Below are positions 27,201 to 42,200 of a stretch of 64,000 nt of DNA, in pieces. The stretch covers positions 13,105,931 through 13,169,930 of the forward strand of contig ML677365.1 in the NCBI GenBank assembly GCA_007922305.1, in the 5' to 3' direction. Made by a program: the position numbers and the translations under genes. This DNA comes from Dermatemys mawii. Its lineage: Eukaryota; Chordata; Testudines; Dermatemydidae. Positions within the stretch are counted from its first letter, which is position 1. Each line of letters opens with the position of its first letter. The notes under the pieces were generated by a model. That model made no database searches, was not told the DNA's origin, and worked only from the letters and a program-made list of their open reading frames with translations.

Positions 27201-30200
27201 TTGAGACTTCCACATACTGCTCCATTCTCCCTCATGGGCACCTGGTGCTCCGTGATCCACTAGAGTGGGTTATTCCTCCACATCTGTGAAGCATGGAAGT
27301 GCCTTTTTTTAAAATAAGTGTTCATTAGAGTTAAATAAGTGATTAAAAAATAAAATGGTTTTAAAATCTAAGTAGAAAATCCCTCCCCCCCAGTTATGCA
27401 ATTTGTAGCTTCCTGTATATTATTTGTCACAATTTCACTAGTATTTTAATCTCCTTAGTTTTTTAGGTAATATAAGAGCTGACTTGAATTTGTAATGTAA
27501 AAAAAAAAGGGGGGGGGAGCAGAAAACACCTGGCAGTACTTTGATGATTAAAAAATATCTGAGAAAAAAAGCAAAAATGGGGGTATAAGCCCAATTTGTT
27601 TTTCCTTTTCAGGTCACCTTTAATGAATGCTTTTGCTTTTCTTATGTATGCGTGCTTGCTTTCATGACCTAGTTAAAAAAATCTAGTCTTGTTTGTTTGT
27701 GGCAAAGTAAGGAGACTCCATTGAATACATTACTAATAAATAAAACGAAGCAATGTAAATGAGACTATAGAAAGCAGAATACCATTTGGCAGAGGCACGA
27801 TCAGGTGCCCTGGTTCAGCTACTAGCTGGCAACTCATGGCAAGTAAGCCAGTGTGGAATCTTGCCTGGGGCTTTATGTTCTTATAAAATGCGGGAAAATG
27901 TAAAAAGATGCTGGTAGTCTAGTTAATTAGATTTTTATTTTGTTCTTCCCTAGCAGTTTATATGAGACGCACATACCTGGTTCTCATTTTCAGCACAAAG
28001 AATACATTGATTCTAGGGAAACTTGTGAAACATAATTGCAGTGACATTACTTATTGCTTTTGACAGTAGAACTTAAAGTTCTGGTTGTTCAGGAGGAAAT
28101 TTGGAAGATTTTAGAGGTGCAGCACTGCCTGGTGTATTTGTGTTACGTCGCTGTTAGTGATGTTGGGAGATAAGTAAAAGATGAGAAGTTGGGTCCCTAG
28201 AAATTTTCCTACTTGGAGAATAACCATTTTTTCCCCTTAAAATGATCTCCAAGATGGAGAATATCCAGACATGATAGCAACAAATGTGTGTGCTGATGGG
28301 GTATTTTCTAAAGTTAAAGATTGCTGTTGGTGCACTTATTAAACTATTTGGGGTTGGTCAAAAATAGTTCTCTTTTTACCACAGTTTTCACTGGTTGCTC
28401 ATTCAAATGAAGTAGGTATAAATCCCTTCTTACCTGGACAGAGCTATCGGGATCATAATAGCTTGCTCAACAATGAGAAGAATATGATCACAAGTTAGCA
28501 TGGTGGGAGACATGAGTGACCAAATCTGATAGGATTCTTGAGAACAGTGGAGCATAAAGTCATGTGGAAGAATTTTTTTGAATAAATAATGGAATATTGT
28601 GTGTTCTCACCCAAGCTTCTGAGGCCGTTTTAGTCTTGCTGAATCTACTTGTATCTCCACAGAAGTAAAAGAAAATACTTGAATGATCTTTGAAGGACAC
28701 TGGATTTGGCTCCTAAGTACAAAATTTTATGTAATACATATTTGGCATAGAGAATGGAAGAAAGAAGGGACTCCTTCAGATTCTAAAATGTCATCTTATG
28801 AAATTTTATCTTTTGACGTGGAATTGGTCCTACAGGAGGAAAGATAAATATTTGATATTGTGCACCCTCCCATTTTTTAATGACTCAGGAGCCAAAAATG
28901 TATGATGTTGGAGGAGTTAAGATTTGTTCAAATTTTTGGAGGAGTTGTGCTGACTTGTAACTTATCTACTGAAAAATATTTCCCAGTTGCGGATGAACAA
29001 GATGGCTGGAGGCATGTCTGTTAAGTTCTAATATGTCCTGTATAGGAGATAGAAGAGCTGAGCTGAGCTCTTGGATGAATGCTTGACAGCTTTCTCCAAG
29101 AGATTTCCCTATAGCTTAATTCTGTTGAAAAGGGCTGGGATGATATACACTGCAGCCATTTGGAAGGACAGTGACAGACTGGTGGTGGATTTAGACCACC
29201 CACTTCCTTTGTGGAGAGCTGCCAGCAGATACAGTGAGGTTAGGCTGCTCTGGTGTGTATATGGAAGAATCTGGTAGACGTTTGGACAGCAAGGTCATTG
29301 CTTTTTCCTACATCACTGTATGTACTCGTATGGTCTGACAATATAGGTTGGTCCGGTTTCCTCATCACAAAAAAAATAAAATAAATAATAAAAAAAATAC
29401 ATTGGAAAAGTTACCGATTAGAGGTATGGATTAACTCCCATATGAGTCAAGGTTAAAAAGACTGGGAAAGGTCATCTTAGAAAAGAGACTGTTAAGTGTG
29501 TGGGGGGGTAGGGAATATGATAGAGATCTATAAAATTATGAATGGTGCGGAGAAAGCGAATAGGGAAGTCTTATTTACCTTGTCACAAGAACCAGGGGTC
29601 ACCCATTGAAATTAATAGACAGCAAGTTTAAAACAGAAGGAAGTACTTCTTCACACAATGCACAGTCATCCTGTCGAATTCTGCCAGAGAATGCTGTGAA
29701 GACTAAAAGTATAACTGGGTTCAAAAAACAGATAAATTCCTGGAGAATGGGTCCATCAGTATCTTATTAGACAGGGTGGTCAGGGGCGCAACTCCATTCT
29801 TTAGGTGTCCCTAACCCTTTTGACTGCCAGAAGCTAAACCGGATGATGGGATAAATCACTCGATAATTGTCCTGTTCTGTTTATTCTCCCAGTATGGTCA
29901 TTTTTATGTTCTTATGACTGTCATCAGTGAATGCCCATTTATGTGAAATGTCTTACCACTGTGGAGAAAGCAAGTCGCTGTTGTGGGATGCTGGACTATT
30001 TGTCTGGCTTCAGAAAATGTAGGTGTGATCCTGCAGGTCTTTAGGGACTGAGGTTCACTAACTGATCTTTTCACTGTCAAGAAATGAAACGTTTGCAGTG
30101 GACAGATGCTTAGAAGTTATAACAGGTGTCTGCTTCTTTTCAGTTTTTAGACACCATTTCATCTAGGTTTACCCTTCTTAATTCCATAAGTCCAAGTAGA

Positions 30201-33200
30201 AATTACTGTCTTCCAGTTCAGACCTATTATTATTTAACTCTCAAATTAATTCCACTAAATTTAGACTGTTGCTGCATTTTTGTTGGTATATGATAATTTA
30301 GAGGCTTTACAAATTCCATAATAGGAGAGGTCATGGCTGAGGAAGCTGGGTATATTGTATTACGTGGTAATTAAGTTTGACAAGTTATCTCTATGTATTT
30401 TTTTATTATGGGATTTGGTGTTCCTACCTTATATTAGACTCATTTGATAATAGGGACTCATAGAGGAAACATTGTGAATGTCTGTATTTAGGGTCCTAAG
30501 ATTTTTTCAAGTAGTGATTGGGGTTAGACCCATGGTATTTCAAATTGGCTCTTAATTTTTATTGTATAAATTTGAAATAATGACTATCTTTTGTAGACAT
30601 CCCTTTTTATTCAATTTAATGTAGATAGTGAGCCATATGCCTGACCTCAAAGCTTGTTCTATGAAGGCACAGCGACTGCGTCCGGGAGTGAAGACATTTC
30701 TTAATCGCTGAAGCAAACTTGCTGGGCAGCCACTTGGAAATGTGTATAGTCTTTTTCTTGGCACCAGAGGGGAAAGGCTGCAGGATCTTTGGAGGGGCAG
30801 CTTTTACCTAATAGCAATATTAGTCTTTTCTAATTCTAGGTAACTAATTTATGGAGTTTGGCTATTTGTTTTAATTGATGTTTTGCTCTATGCAAGTGTG
30901 TGACCTAAGGTTTGAATTTCTGGGGTGTGGAAATTTTTTGTGTTGGGGTGAGATTTGTCTAGAAAACTTGGTTAGACAAGTGACAGAGCAGTTCCTGTAG
31001 AGAAAATTGGCTGCATACATTGGATCACTGTGCTTGATTGTAAATGTGGGTGCATAGGAGGCACATCAGTTTGCACTGGTGAATCTGAAGAGCAGAAATT
31101 CAACTTATAAGCAGGAATTTTTTGTTTTTATGTTTATTTGGTGATGGTCTCTCTAGTTGATGTTTTAAGTAGCTGATTATTCACTTAAGACCCTTGTCTC
31201 CTCTTATAGAGGATCTTATGTCTCTTCTGGATGCTGACATACATTCTGCTCACCCAAGTGTCATTATTGATGCTGATGCTATGTTTTCAGAAGATATTAG
31301 TTACTTTGGTTATCCATCCTTTCGGCGTTCATCACTTTCCAGGCTAGGCTCATCCCGAGGTAATTTTGCATCTTTTTTTTTTCTTTGTAATAAGTAGTTT
31401 GCTGTGCAAAAAGCTAGTGATAGTACACACTAGTTATTTAGTCTTTGATTTGTGTGCACAAATTGCTAAATATTAAGTCTCTAATAGTTTTGATGTAATC
31501 AGTAATAAAATATTTTGAATATGAACAGGTAAGTTCTGCAAAAATCACAAGAGCAACTTTGAAGTTTGTCTGATAATCATTTTGTAATGGAAATTTTGCA
31601 TGAATTTTTTAAACCACAAATGCCTACTAATTATCTTCATGTATCTAATTGAGAATGTTAATTCTAATCTAAAAGTAATTCTCAAATTTGATAAGACATG
31701 CAGCATTCTGAAAACTAGTTCCTTTAGTTTAGGGTGCTCTATATGCAGTGCTCTTCTCATTTTCTTAACTAGTTAACTTATTCCAAGATACACAAATAAA
31801 GGCGTGAAGGCCATTTTAAATTCAGTGGAGGGAGATGAGAGCCTCACTGTGCTGTTTTCGAAGCATTTTCGGAAAATGGGCTAGTAACTGTCTAAGGTTA
31901 ATGAACACTTTGAATAGTAGGAAGTCATTACAAATGCTTAGAAAAGTATATTAAATCTTACTATTTATGGCACAGAATCTGTAGCTTCTTCATAGCTTCT
32001 TGAAGATAATTCTACTCAATAGATGCCCAAAGCATTTTACAAACTGTTAATCCAACCTCTGCCATGATTGCTCATTTAGTACAGTTCTAACCTGTTTCAT
32101 AATTCTGTTTTCTTCATTAGTCTATTAACTGTTGAACATATAATTGCTTGATACAAATTATCAGTCCAGGGTCAGTGTGTTTGGTAATGAGCAGGTTCAG
32201 TGTTATGTGAACTTTACCTACAGGGCAAGGTGTCATGTTTGGCTTTTATGTAAAAACTTGTTCCTGTTTGTCTAGTGTAGCAAAAGACCCAAGATTTCGA
32301 GGAATTTATTGAAAGAATTATCCAGTAGTGTGACCATTTCATACATGTAATTCCAATTGAATTTTATGAAAGTAAATGAGGTACTTAATGGTTAAATGCA
32401 TTATGTGCATGTACAAATATTCAACATTTAACCTAACTCCTTCTAAATCCCTCCTTTTTTTTCCTTTCCTAAGGTTATTCTATGTAAGGCGTTACCACGA
32501 ATTTTATAATCCTTATTTTCCATGCATAGTTGACTCTTGGAAAGTTAGTTTGATTGCCTGATTTAAAAAATTTATCTGCATGAGCGAACTGCAGAGTACT
32601 GGCTTTAGACAGTTTGTAGGCCAATTGGAGGGGAAGCATTTTGGTAAGGAACACTTTCCTATAAGGATCCTTTTTAAAACTTGTCTGACTCTTGAAAAGT
32701 TTTCATTTGAATAGTAAAAAAAAAACAAAAACAAAAAAGAAAACAACAACAAAAAACCACCAAATATGCTTTCATTTATTAAATCCAGTCCTGTAAAACG
32801 TTGCTTTAAACAAAAGGGGTTGGATTATCAAATTTTTACAAGAGCCTTTTTAAAAGATTGCTTTGTCTTTAACCTTTTCAAGTCGTTATTTTTGGTAAAC
32901 TTGTTATGAGACTCTCTAATAAATACTCTTTTTTTTGGCTTGCTTAAATGTATCTAACAGATGTTATTAAATGATTTTGTTATTAGATAAACCATCATAT
33001 GGTAAAACTTCAGGGCATATCGTACTATAAAACCGTAAATTACATTGTTAAACACGTTTTGCCTTTTTACCACTGAGTAAAAAATGAAGCATTATGCTTT
33101 CACTAGTGCACAAACTACATGATTCTTATTTCTAGAAATAACTTTATTTCTAGTTTCATTCATATCTTTTATGTTGTAGTAATAAGTACATATGCTTGAA

Positions 33201-36200
33201 AGGGTTAATATATTGAATGTTGCATGTCAGGTTTTTTATATATCATATTTCAAATTTTTGTGAATAGATTTAACTGCTGTTAGTTGCATCCTGAAGGGTC
33301 TTTACTAGAGAGTGGCTTACTTTTATCCCACTGGTGTGACCCAATTGCATACCAGTTCTCCTTCTTCCCTTAGAGAGAGACTCTGAGCTGTTGCGTGAAC
33401 GTGAGTCCGTTTTACGTTTGCGTGAACGAAGGTGGCTTGATGGAGCCTCATTTGATAATGAAAGGGGCTCTACAAGCAAGGAAGGGGAGCCAAACCTGGA
33501 TAAGAAGAATACACCTGTTCAAAGCCCAGTCTCGTTAGGAGAAGACTTACAGTGGTGGCCAGATAAGGTACTGAGAATGTTTTTGGCTCCTTTATATGCT
33601 TAGTACATAGCATGCACCTGGTCTTATTTTTCCATAGAAATGTCTGTACTCTGGAGAAATCTTGATTTTTTGTAAGTGTGATACTGAAGTGTAATGATTC
33701 CTAATGCATTTTGATTATATTGTTGCTATTCATGCCCTTACAACTGAGATTCAATTGCCACTTCTATTCTGACGTATTTCAGATGTGGCTGCCACTCATG
33801 CAGGCAACAACCAGAGAAACCTCAAAGAACTTAAGCTCCCTCTTCCATAAAACAATTTCCCGTTTCCAGTTGCTGTACTTATGCATTTGAGTGAATGGTC
33901 ATATTGATGTCCAGCTCCATTAAAAGAGGCTTGTATTTTGATTAGTTCAGTTTTGTTTATATTTATCCTGTTCTATCATGCTTGGTTATTTAAATAAGTG
34001 AAGCTCAAGAGTTGCAAAAATAATCTGTCTGGCTTTGGTAGCTAGACCCACTTGCACCCCATATTCTATCTCCATGGGAGCCCAGGCTAAAATTTCAGGT
34101 ATTCTTTGAGTAGATGCAGCGTGTATATTCCACCTAGGTGTGTGCATGCTCAGCGCACTGGAGCTGGAGACTGTTTCTTAGCTGTACCTCTAGAGGGGTG
34201 GTATTCATGACTGTGGCCTGTCCCTTAGCTGTAGGAGGCAGTGATGTCCTGACCCCCCTCGGTTTCTTCTCTGGAGCCAGAGCTTTGTGTGGTTCTAGTC
34301 TTTCAACCTCTTATTTTGTCTTAGCCTAGTTTATTGTATATAGTAAGTTAGTTAGTTAGTCAGTAGTTAGTGTTAATTGATTAGTGTCCCTGGTGAAGCC
34401 CTCACTGGGGTTAAACACTGTTCATCGTGTGTAAGTGTGATCCCCAGGCTGCCTCACCTATAACCCCTCTAATGGAAAGATCCGCTGAACCTTTATGTTG
34501 GTCAGCACTGCATCCAGACACTCCCCTTCCCATAGTGGGGATGGAGATAGTACCAGAATCGTGCAGGGGACCTTGGCCTTGGGACCCTCTTTGGCTCCGC
34601 TGCATTTGATTCCCATAGTGGCTCTCATCACCTTTGACGTCAGTGTATTAGAGCGCTCCTACTGTTCTTTGTACTGGGACCAACACTGCCTGTGGCACCG
34701 GCATGCTCTGTACCAACGGTACTGCCTTAATCGGAGATGTCGATTCTGATCTCGTTCTGGGCGATGAATGAATTTGACCACCACCTGGCTCCATCTCAGT
34801 GACATGGTTGCTCTGCCCATGTCACTGAGATCCCAAGGCTTTGATTCCAAGTTGGAGGCATCATCTGCTCTCTCCACATCACCCGATGAACTCTGGGGGC
34901 TGCCAGTGAATCAGTATGGCTCTCACAGTTGGTATGTGTCTCATGGCTGGGATGGAGGTCCGTGGCCCGGCTCATACTGGTCACCAGTGCCCAACCTGTG
35001 TGCTGCGCTTCCTTCTGTTTGAAGTCAGTCACCTGCTAGGTTGACGGTGGAGGTTTTAGCTCAACCACAAGCCCTGGCATCATTGGTCTTCCTTCCTGCA
35101 GAATTGGCAGAGTCTTCTCTCCCTGGGTATGTTTTCTCGCTGGGGTGGGAAAGGGGATGATTTTTGCTCACCCAAGACCTTTGTCCTCATCGCTGGATGC
35201 TGTTATGCTGCCTGATTCATAGTCCTAGTCTATCCCAGAGGACTGTACGGCATACTAGGATCTTTTATGCCATGTAGCTGCATACTCAGGCATCCAAGTG
35301 GAGTTCCTCCAAGAGAACACGCACAAACTGGTGGACATTTTACAAGTGGTTGCTGAAAGTGGCTCGAGAGAGGAGCTTTTCACCCGTAAAGACAGCATGT
35401 TGCGTTTGCTTAACTGTTGGGGACTCATTTTAAATTTTGCAAAGTCAACCTTGAGTCCCACTGAAAAATCGAGTTAATTGAGGCCCTGTTAGATTCCACG
35501 AGGTTGTGTTCCTGCTGACCGACTGCTTCCAGGCAGTTCAACAGCTCCGTGTCAGTCTGCAATTTGTCTTTCTTCTTCCTTTACCCATTCTCTCCTCTCT
35601 TCCTTGCTTAGTAGTTTTTTGATGTTCTATTTTTGGGCTTCCCACTTCTCTGGTTTATTTGCCCTCTTGCCAAGCTAGCGATAAAGAGCTTGCAGACGTT
35701 TGTCACTTTCCATGTCTATCTGATGACCACTTCCTATCACTTCCTCCATCCTGGTACTCAAGCTAAACAGTGTGAATACTTGGAAAAACTGTTCATGTTT
35801 GAATAAGTGCATTTGAACCCTTGCCTGGAATTCTAAAGTACAACCTAAACACGTAACTCTGAGTTGTTAAAATCAGTGCTTTTGGCCCTTTGACTTGACT
35901 TAACAGTAGGATGAAGAAAGTCATGTAGACAAAATATTTAGCAAATTATGTAAAATCACTGGGAGTCTGTACAGGCTTTATATTTATCATTATTTTATTA
36001 TTATACATTTAGATTTCAGTACCACCTGAAGGCCACAATGGGTTGGTGTTCCATTCTATTTAGCTGTTCAATCTTTTAATAAACTTAAGATCCTCCTTCA
36101 TAGAGCTTGCTGTATAAGAGACAAGACATGACAGATGGATGAGACAAACAAGGAGGCTGAGGCATAGAGAGTGAAGGTGACAGGATAATAAATATATGGT

Positions 36201-39200
36201 GTACCCAATTTGTAGCTTAGGGTTAGGGTCTTTGTTTTTAATACAATTATCACAAATGTGAAATTTATTTACAATTTTTGAGGACGCTTACCTTAAGTCA
36301 ACATAGCATGTAATATTTCATTAATCCAGAGTCATCTTGGAGTCGATATTTGAGCATCTGTTTATAAATTGAACTATGAAATGGCAATCTATATGAAACT
36401 GTATCTTTTTTTAAAAAAAGAAATTTTTGTAGCTCTCATAGTTTTTTGTTCCACGTGAATGAAGACTATCCATAAATGTTTTGGGAAGCCTGAATTAAAA
36501 AAAAACAGATACAGCCAGCAATAGGTACATTGAAAAGTTCTGTGTTTGTCTGGTTCTGGGACAAATCTACATAATATGATGGCCTCTTTGGCCACACTAG
36601 GTGTGTGGAAATCCAGGGTGCGCGCACATGCGTACACACACACACACCTTGGAGGTCTCTAAACCTGGGAATATTTACAGATGTTTCAGCTAGATTTTAT
36701 AAATGACCTCATTATACCATGTTACTTATGGTTTCCTGTGTGTGTAGGGCACATCACAAAACACATTTTAGACATTTCTTCCCTAATGATTTTAAATCAT
36801 TCGTGTGAGGAACAATGCACAAAATTAGGGATGAATTATGAAAATAAGAGGGTATTGTTGATCAGTGCTCATTTTATACACGTGTGTTTATAAACAGTTC
36901 CTCTGGCAATTTAATGTTCTTGAATATTCTGGGGGCAAAAAAAAAAGCTAGTCTTTTTAAAATACTAGAATCTAAATGGATATAGGAACTCACAACATGA
37001 CAGTTGATTTGCAGTCAGTATCCAATGAAAGAAACCACCTGATCTTTTGGAAGATTTTTTGTTTTTTCACAGGGTGGGATGGGGGAATCAGATATGTGCT
37101 GAATCTGTGTTACGTAATAGTGTATTTACTATATATATTGTATACATCATGTGAAATACACATTTTATGTGTATTTATGCATTTATAAGTGTGTGTATAA
37201 TATATATCTATAAAATACTATAAAGATACAACTTTTAAAGCAGTGCAAAAAGGGGGAGTGTGATGGCTTTAATGTCCAGCCATAGCCTCTGACTCCCTCA
37301 TCCCTATGGTTGTATTTGCTCTTTTCTGGGGGTGGGGTGGGTGGGAATGCTTTTGAGAGATGGAGAGAAAAAAATCTGAGCTTTTCAGTTTGCCTGCTAA
37401 AATGGAGCTATTTCTTAATGGGGCTATCTTGAAAATTTTTGGAAGAACTGATTTTCCAGCTGAGGAACTGATTTTAAAACTTTTGTAATTTTAAACCACC
37501 AGGACCAATTTAATAACAAAATCAACCTGTCCTCAAAATGCTCCCCTCTCTCCCAAAAAAAAAACCCAAACCAAAATCAGTTTGATCTTTAAAACCTTAG
37601 TTTTGCAAAACAAGCTAAATCCAAAGAAAATTTAATCTTAATTTTAAAATTGGAAGACTATCCTGAACGAGAAGATCTTAAATCCCACTGTTTAAATTCT
37701 ACCACCCTGCGAATGAAATGGATGAATTATGGCTGTAATCCTGTAGTCAGATCTGCATAGGCAGGTTGTCTTTACCTGCATGGAGCTCCCTTTCAAGACA
37801 CTGGGGATCCACGTGGCCACAGAAGTCCACCCATGTGGCTTTGACTGTGTGGGATCCAAGTCCTAAAATGTTTACTACTTTAAAACTGCAGAATGATTTC
37901 TTCTAATGTCTTGAGCCTTACACCTTCAGCTGTGTAAAAGTCAAGTGTGATGATTTCTTGCTTAAAATATTTTGACTTTTAACAAAAAAATTCAGATAAG
38001 ATAGTGTATCTTGTCCCCTCTCCTTCCCTCCTCAGGCATGCTTGTATAATTTAAAAATAACCAAACAAATTTTGCTGAAACTTAAAATACAAATAAAAAT
38101 TCTCAGGAGTGATACAGAACATGAAAATTTCAGTCCCAAAAGATGGGCGCCTTGACAAAGTAAAGAAAATGTGGCTAAACCGGATAAGAACGCCACCTTT
38201 AAGTAATAGTGCGTAAAGATGCACATACTGGATTGTGGTACTGAGACACTAACAGAATTTAAAATTAAGGGAATACTTACAATTTGGATGTGTTTTTAAT
38301 TTAGTATCTGAAAAAAATTCTTGCTCACCCTTTAAATAATGTATTTTGAAGTTTTTTTAAAAAAAACTTGAAAAATAAATAAAGATGCAGACAAACATGT
38401 AGAAGGGTGACAGGCTGAGGCAATGAGAGCAGTAACAAAAATGCTCATGGCTAGCCTTGTTTCCAGCTCCCCTTTTCTGTGTGCGCACATCTGCCTGCTA
38501 CTTGTTGCCATTCAGCTCTCTTCCCATTACTCATCACCATACTCCACAAAGGTGTAAGATAGGCACTTTCAGTCACCAAAAATGTAATTGACTATACAGA
38601 ATGGTGGTATCAAATGTATAATGTAAAAGAGACTTCAAATATATTTTTCTCGAATCTTGTGGTTATGGTATTTTTAGTAGTCACTGATAACAGTAATGGG
38701 TGCAAAAATTTCCATGTGGACTTTCCAAACTGATACATTCTTCCCCTAATAGGACACTTACTTATTTGTAACATTTAAATATCCTTCCTTTTGTATCTTT
38801 AAGCCAAAAACCACAGTCATAAATATTTTGTGGCTGCAAATTGAATTTTTCTAATGTGATTGGCAAATTGTGATATTACTGACCTAAAGGAAAATAACTT
38901 TCTGAATAAAATCTTGAATATTTCATCATTTGTTTCTGAAAGCATAATCAGCTTCAGGCAACACATTAGATAACTTCTTTTTTACTGCTGAATTTTTAAT
39001 TCAGTGGAACTCTAATAGTACAGATGACTTGATTAAAATTTCAGTAACCATTATAAGCTCTGTTTTGCACACTTGACATTTTTTATATTCAAATCTGCTG
39101 TATTCAAAAAGTTTTAGTATATAGCACTGCCATTTTAGACTTCATCTTTTTCATTTGTAGGATGGAATAAAGTTTATTTCTATTGGAGCTCTGTATTCTG

Positions 39201-42200
39201 AACTTGTGGCAGTTAGCAGTAAAGGAGAACTTTATCAGTGGAAATGGAGTGAATCAGAGCCTTACAGAAATGCACAGGTACTGTACATCCTTAAATCTAT
39301 CTTTAAAATAATTCTGTATGTATGAATTTATAAAATAATAACCTCTCTTATGCTTTCAAAGAATCCTTCATTACATCATCCACGAGCAATGTTTTTGGGG
39401 TTAACCAATGAAAAGATAGTGCTCCTTTCTGCAAATAGTATCAGAGCAACTGTAGCCACAGAAAATAACAAGGTATGAGATCCTTTTCTTTTTTGAGTTC
39501 ATGATAAAACTTTTGGGTTTTTTCAGCAACTGTTTTGCACTATGAGGAATAAGTAAACCAAAGTCTGCAGCTATAAGCCAATAGCACAGGTTAATTTCAT
39601 TATAAAGATCATATTTAATATTTTTTTTGTTGACGGGTTCAGCTTTCGTAATTGTCGTCTTTTGTACTGTAGCAGTTTAAATCAAAAGCAGTTCTGAGGT
39701 CTTTCTCTGAGCAAAGATTTAAAGGTAGTCCCAACCTCCAGGAACCCTTAAGCAATGAAAGGCTGTCTTATCAAATTTCCAAAAACTTAATTTTTTACTG
39801 CTGCACTAAAATCTAAGGTTAGAGAGGCCTAATTCTTGAATGGAGTTGTAGCAAAAAATATTAAGGATTTAAAGATTTTTGAGCTCCAAATATGGTAAAA
39901 CAGATTATACAAACAGTAAGTTTGTGTTGACCGATAACACTGCTCTACAGCCCAAATGCTTCTGAAATAAATGTAGTCAACCTTTACTAATTCTGGGTCA
40001 CTGAGAACGAAAATGATGCTTAAAATTGTTGATTGGCTCTAGTTTTCAAGATATGCTATTGGGTCAGTATATACGACCCTTGACATGGGAATGGCGGAGG
40101 ATAAGTGAGTTATAAAGGGAAGGGATCTCAATTTAAACCAGAAATAACTAAAATACATCTTTGACTGGATCTATGAATAAATCTATGACTGGGTTTGGAC
40201 AGTACTTGCTTTTTAGGCAAAACAATGACTGATGCAATCTGAAGCTGGTATTGCGGCATACATGATATGAATTGCATCATGTTATTCCTAGAAGTCATGG
40301 ATGATGCAATCATAACGAAGCTTACATCACTCTGCTGAACAGATTGCCCTATATCAGCTCTAGAAATCATACAGTGTCGTGCTCTCTTATTTGTCAGTGT
40401 TTGATTTTGCAAAGGGACACATTTCTGTTTAGCCAAAGTGAGCAGAGATGCCTCGTATTTGTGTGAACAGTGCAGATAACTTCTGCTATGTTTGTGGTGA
40501 AGTGACTTTTGCATCACAAAAGCGCAGTATAACCACTATGGTTAAGAAACCCTATCACCTTTATTTTGGGTGCAAAATTGGAGATCGGGACAAGTGGTGG
40601 GCCCCACACATATGCTGCAACACTTGTGCAACAAATCTTTGCCAGTGGTTGAACAGGAAAAGGAAATCTATGCCTTTTGCAGTGCCAATGATTTGGAGAG
40701 AGCCAACAGATCATATCAGCAATTGTTACTTCTGCATGGTGCCTCCAGTTGGGAAAGGTGTGTCAAAGAAGAAAAAGTGAACTGTGCATTATCCAAACAT
40801 TCCATCAGCTATATGCCCAACACCCCACGGAGAAGGACTGCCGGTTCCTGATGCACCAGAATCATTCTCACTTGAGTCAGACCAGGAAGAGGATGAAACT
40901 TCTGGTCCTGAATCATCAATGTCACAGGACCCACATTTTCTCCCATCCTCCTCCTCTGAACCATACCTCATAACACAAGCTGAACTGAATGACCTTGTCA
41001 GGGATTTGGAACTATCCAAGAGTAAGGCAGAGCTGTTGGACTCCAGACTACAGCAGTGGAATCTCCTGGCAGGTGATGTTAGGGTTTCCGTGTTCTGTGA
41101 CCGTCAAAAGGATATTGTCCCATTCTTCTTCATGGAAGGTGATCTTGTAGCCTGCAACAACATCGATGGTGTGATGGCAGCCCTCAACATCGTTCACGAT
41201 CCAGATGAGTGGAGACTCTTCATTGATTCATCGAAGACGAGTCTTAAAGCTGTTTTGCTGCATAATGGCAATGTTTTGCCATCAATTCCAGTTGGTCATG
41301 CAGTCCATATGAAGGAAACCTATGACAACATGAAACAACTTTTGAGGTGCATAAACTATGACCAACATCAGTGGCAGCTTTGTGGCGATTTGAAGGTTGT
41401 TGCTCTCTTTCTTGGTCTGCAGACTGGATACACAAAGTACTGCTGTTTTCTCTGCGAATGGGATAGTCGTGCAAGAGATTCCCACTACATCAAGAAAGAT
41501 TGGTCAATCCGACAGTCATTGGAGCCTGGGAGGAAAAGTGTTCAGCATCCACCACTTATTGAATCAAGGAAGATTTTGTTACCACCCTTACACATCAAGC
41601 TGGGTCTGATGAAGAACTTTGTCAAGGCCATTGACAAAACACAAGCAGCTTTCAAGTACCTCCGTGGAAAATTTCCAAGGTTAAGTGAAGCTAAGATAAA
41701 GGAAGGTGTCTTTGTTGGTCCACAGATTCGTGAACAACTTCGAGATGATGCATTTGACCATGCACTGCGTGGCTAGGAAAAGACGGCATGGAAAGCCTTC
41801 CAGTGAGTGGCAATACATTTTCTCGGAAACAACAAGGCAGACAACTACAGGTTGTTGGTGGAAAACCTCCTCAAGGCATACAAAAGCCTTGGTTGCAACA
41901 TGTCACTAAAGATGCATTTTTTGCACTCTCATCTAGATTTTTTTCCACCGAACTGCGGAGCAGTGAGCGACGAGCACGGCGAGCGATTTCACCAGGACAT
42001 TGCAACAATGGAGAAACGCTATCAGGGCAAATGGAGCCCATCAATGCTTGCAGACTATTGCTGGACAGTGACAAGAGATGCTCCATGTAATGAATACAAG
42101 AGACAAGCCAAGAAGCGCTGAGTAGACACTGAATAGGACTAAACTATGTACATAATAGTGTGTTGCCTTTTGTTTCATAATATATTTTATTTATATAACC

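Larger units (their letters stand above)
33568..39160 (+). other. UBR5: Intron 9 of UBR5
   Basis: 5.6 kb. It includes the DIRS-like fragment at about 34060-35560 and a (CA)n run near 36634-36647. The rest, including an A/T-rich zone at 37100-37230 and the unassigned stretch 37240-39150, shows no gene. It ends TTCATTTGTAG. Confidence 0.85.
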
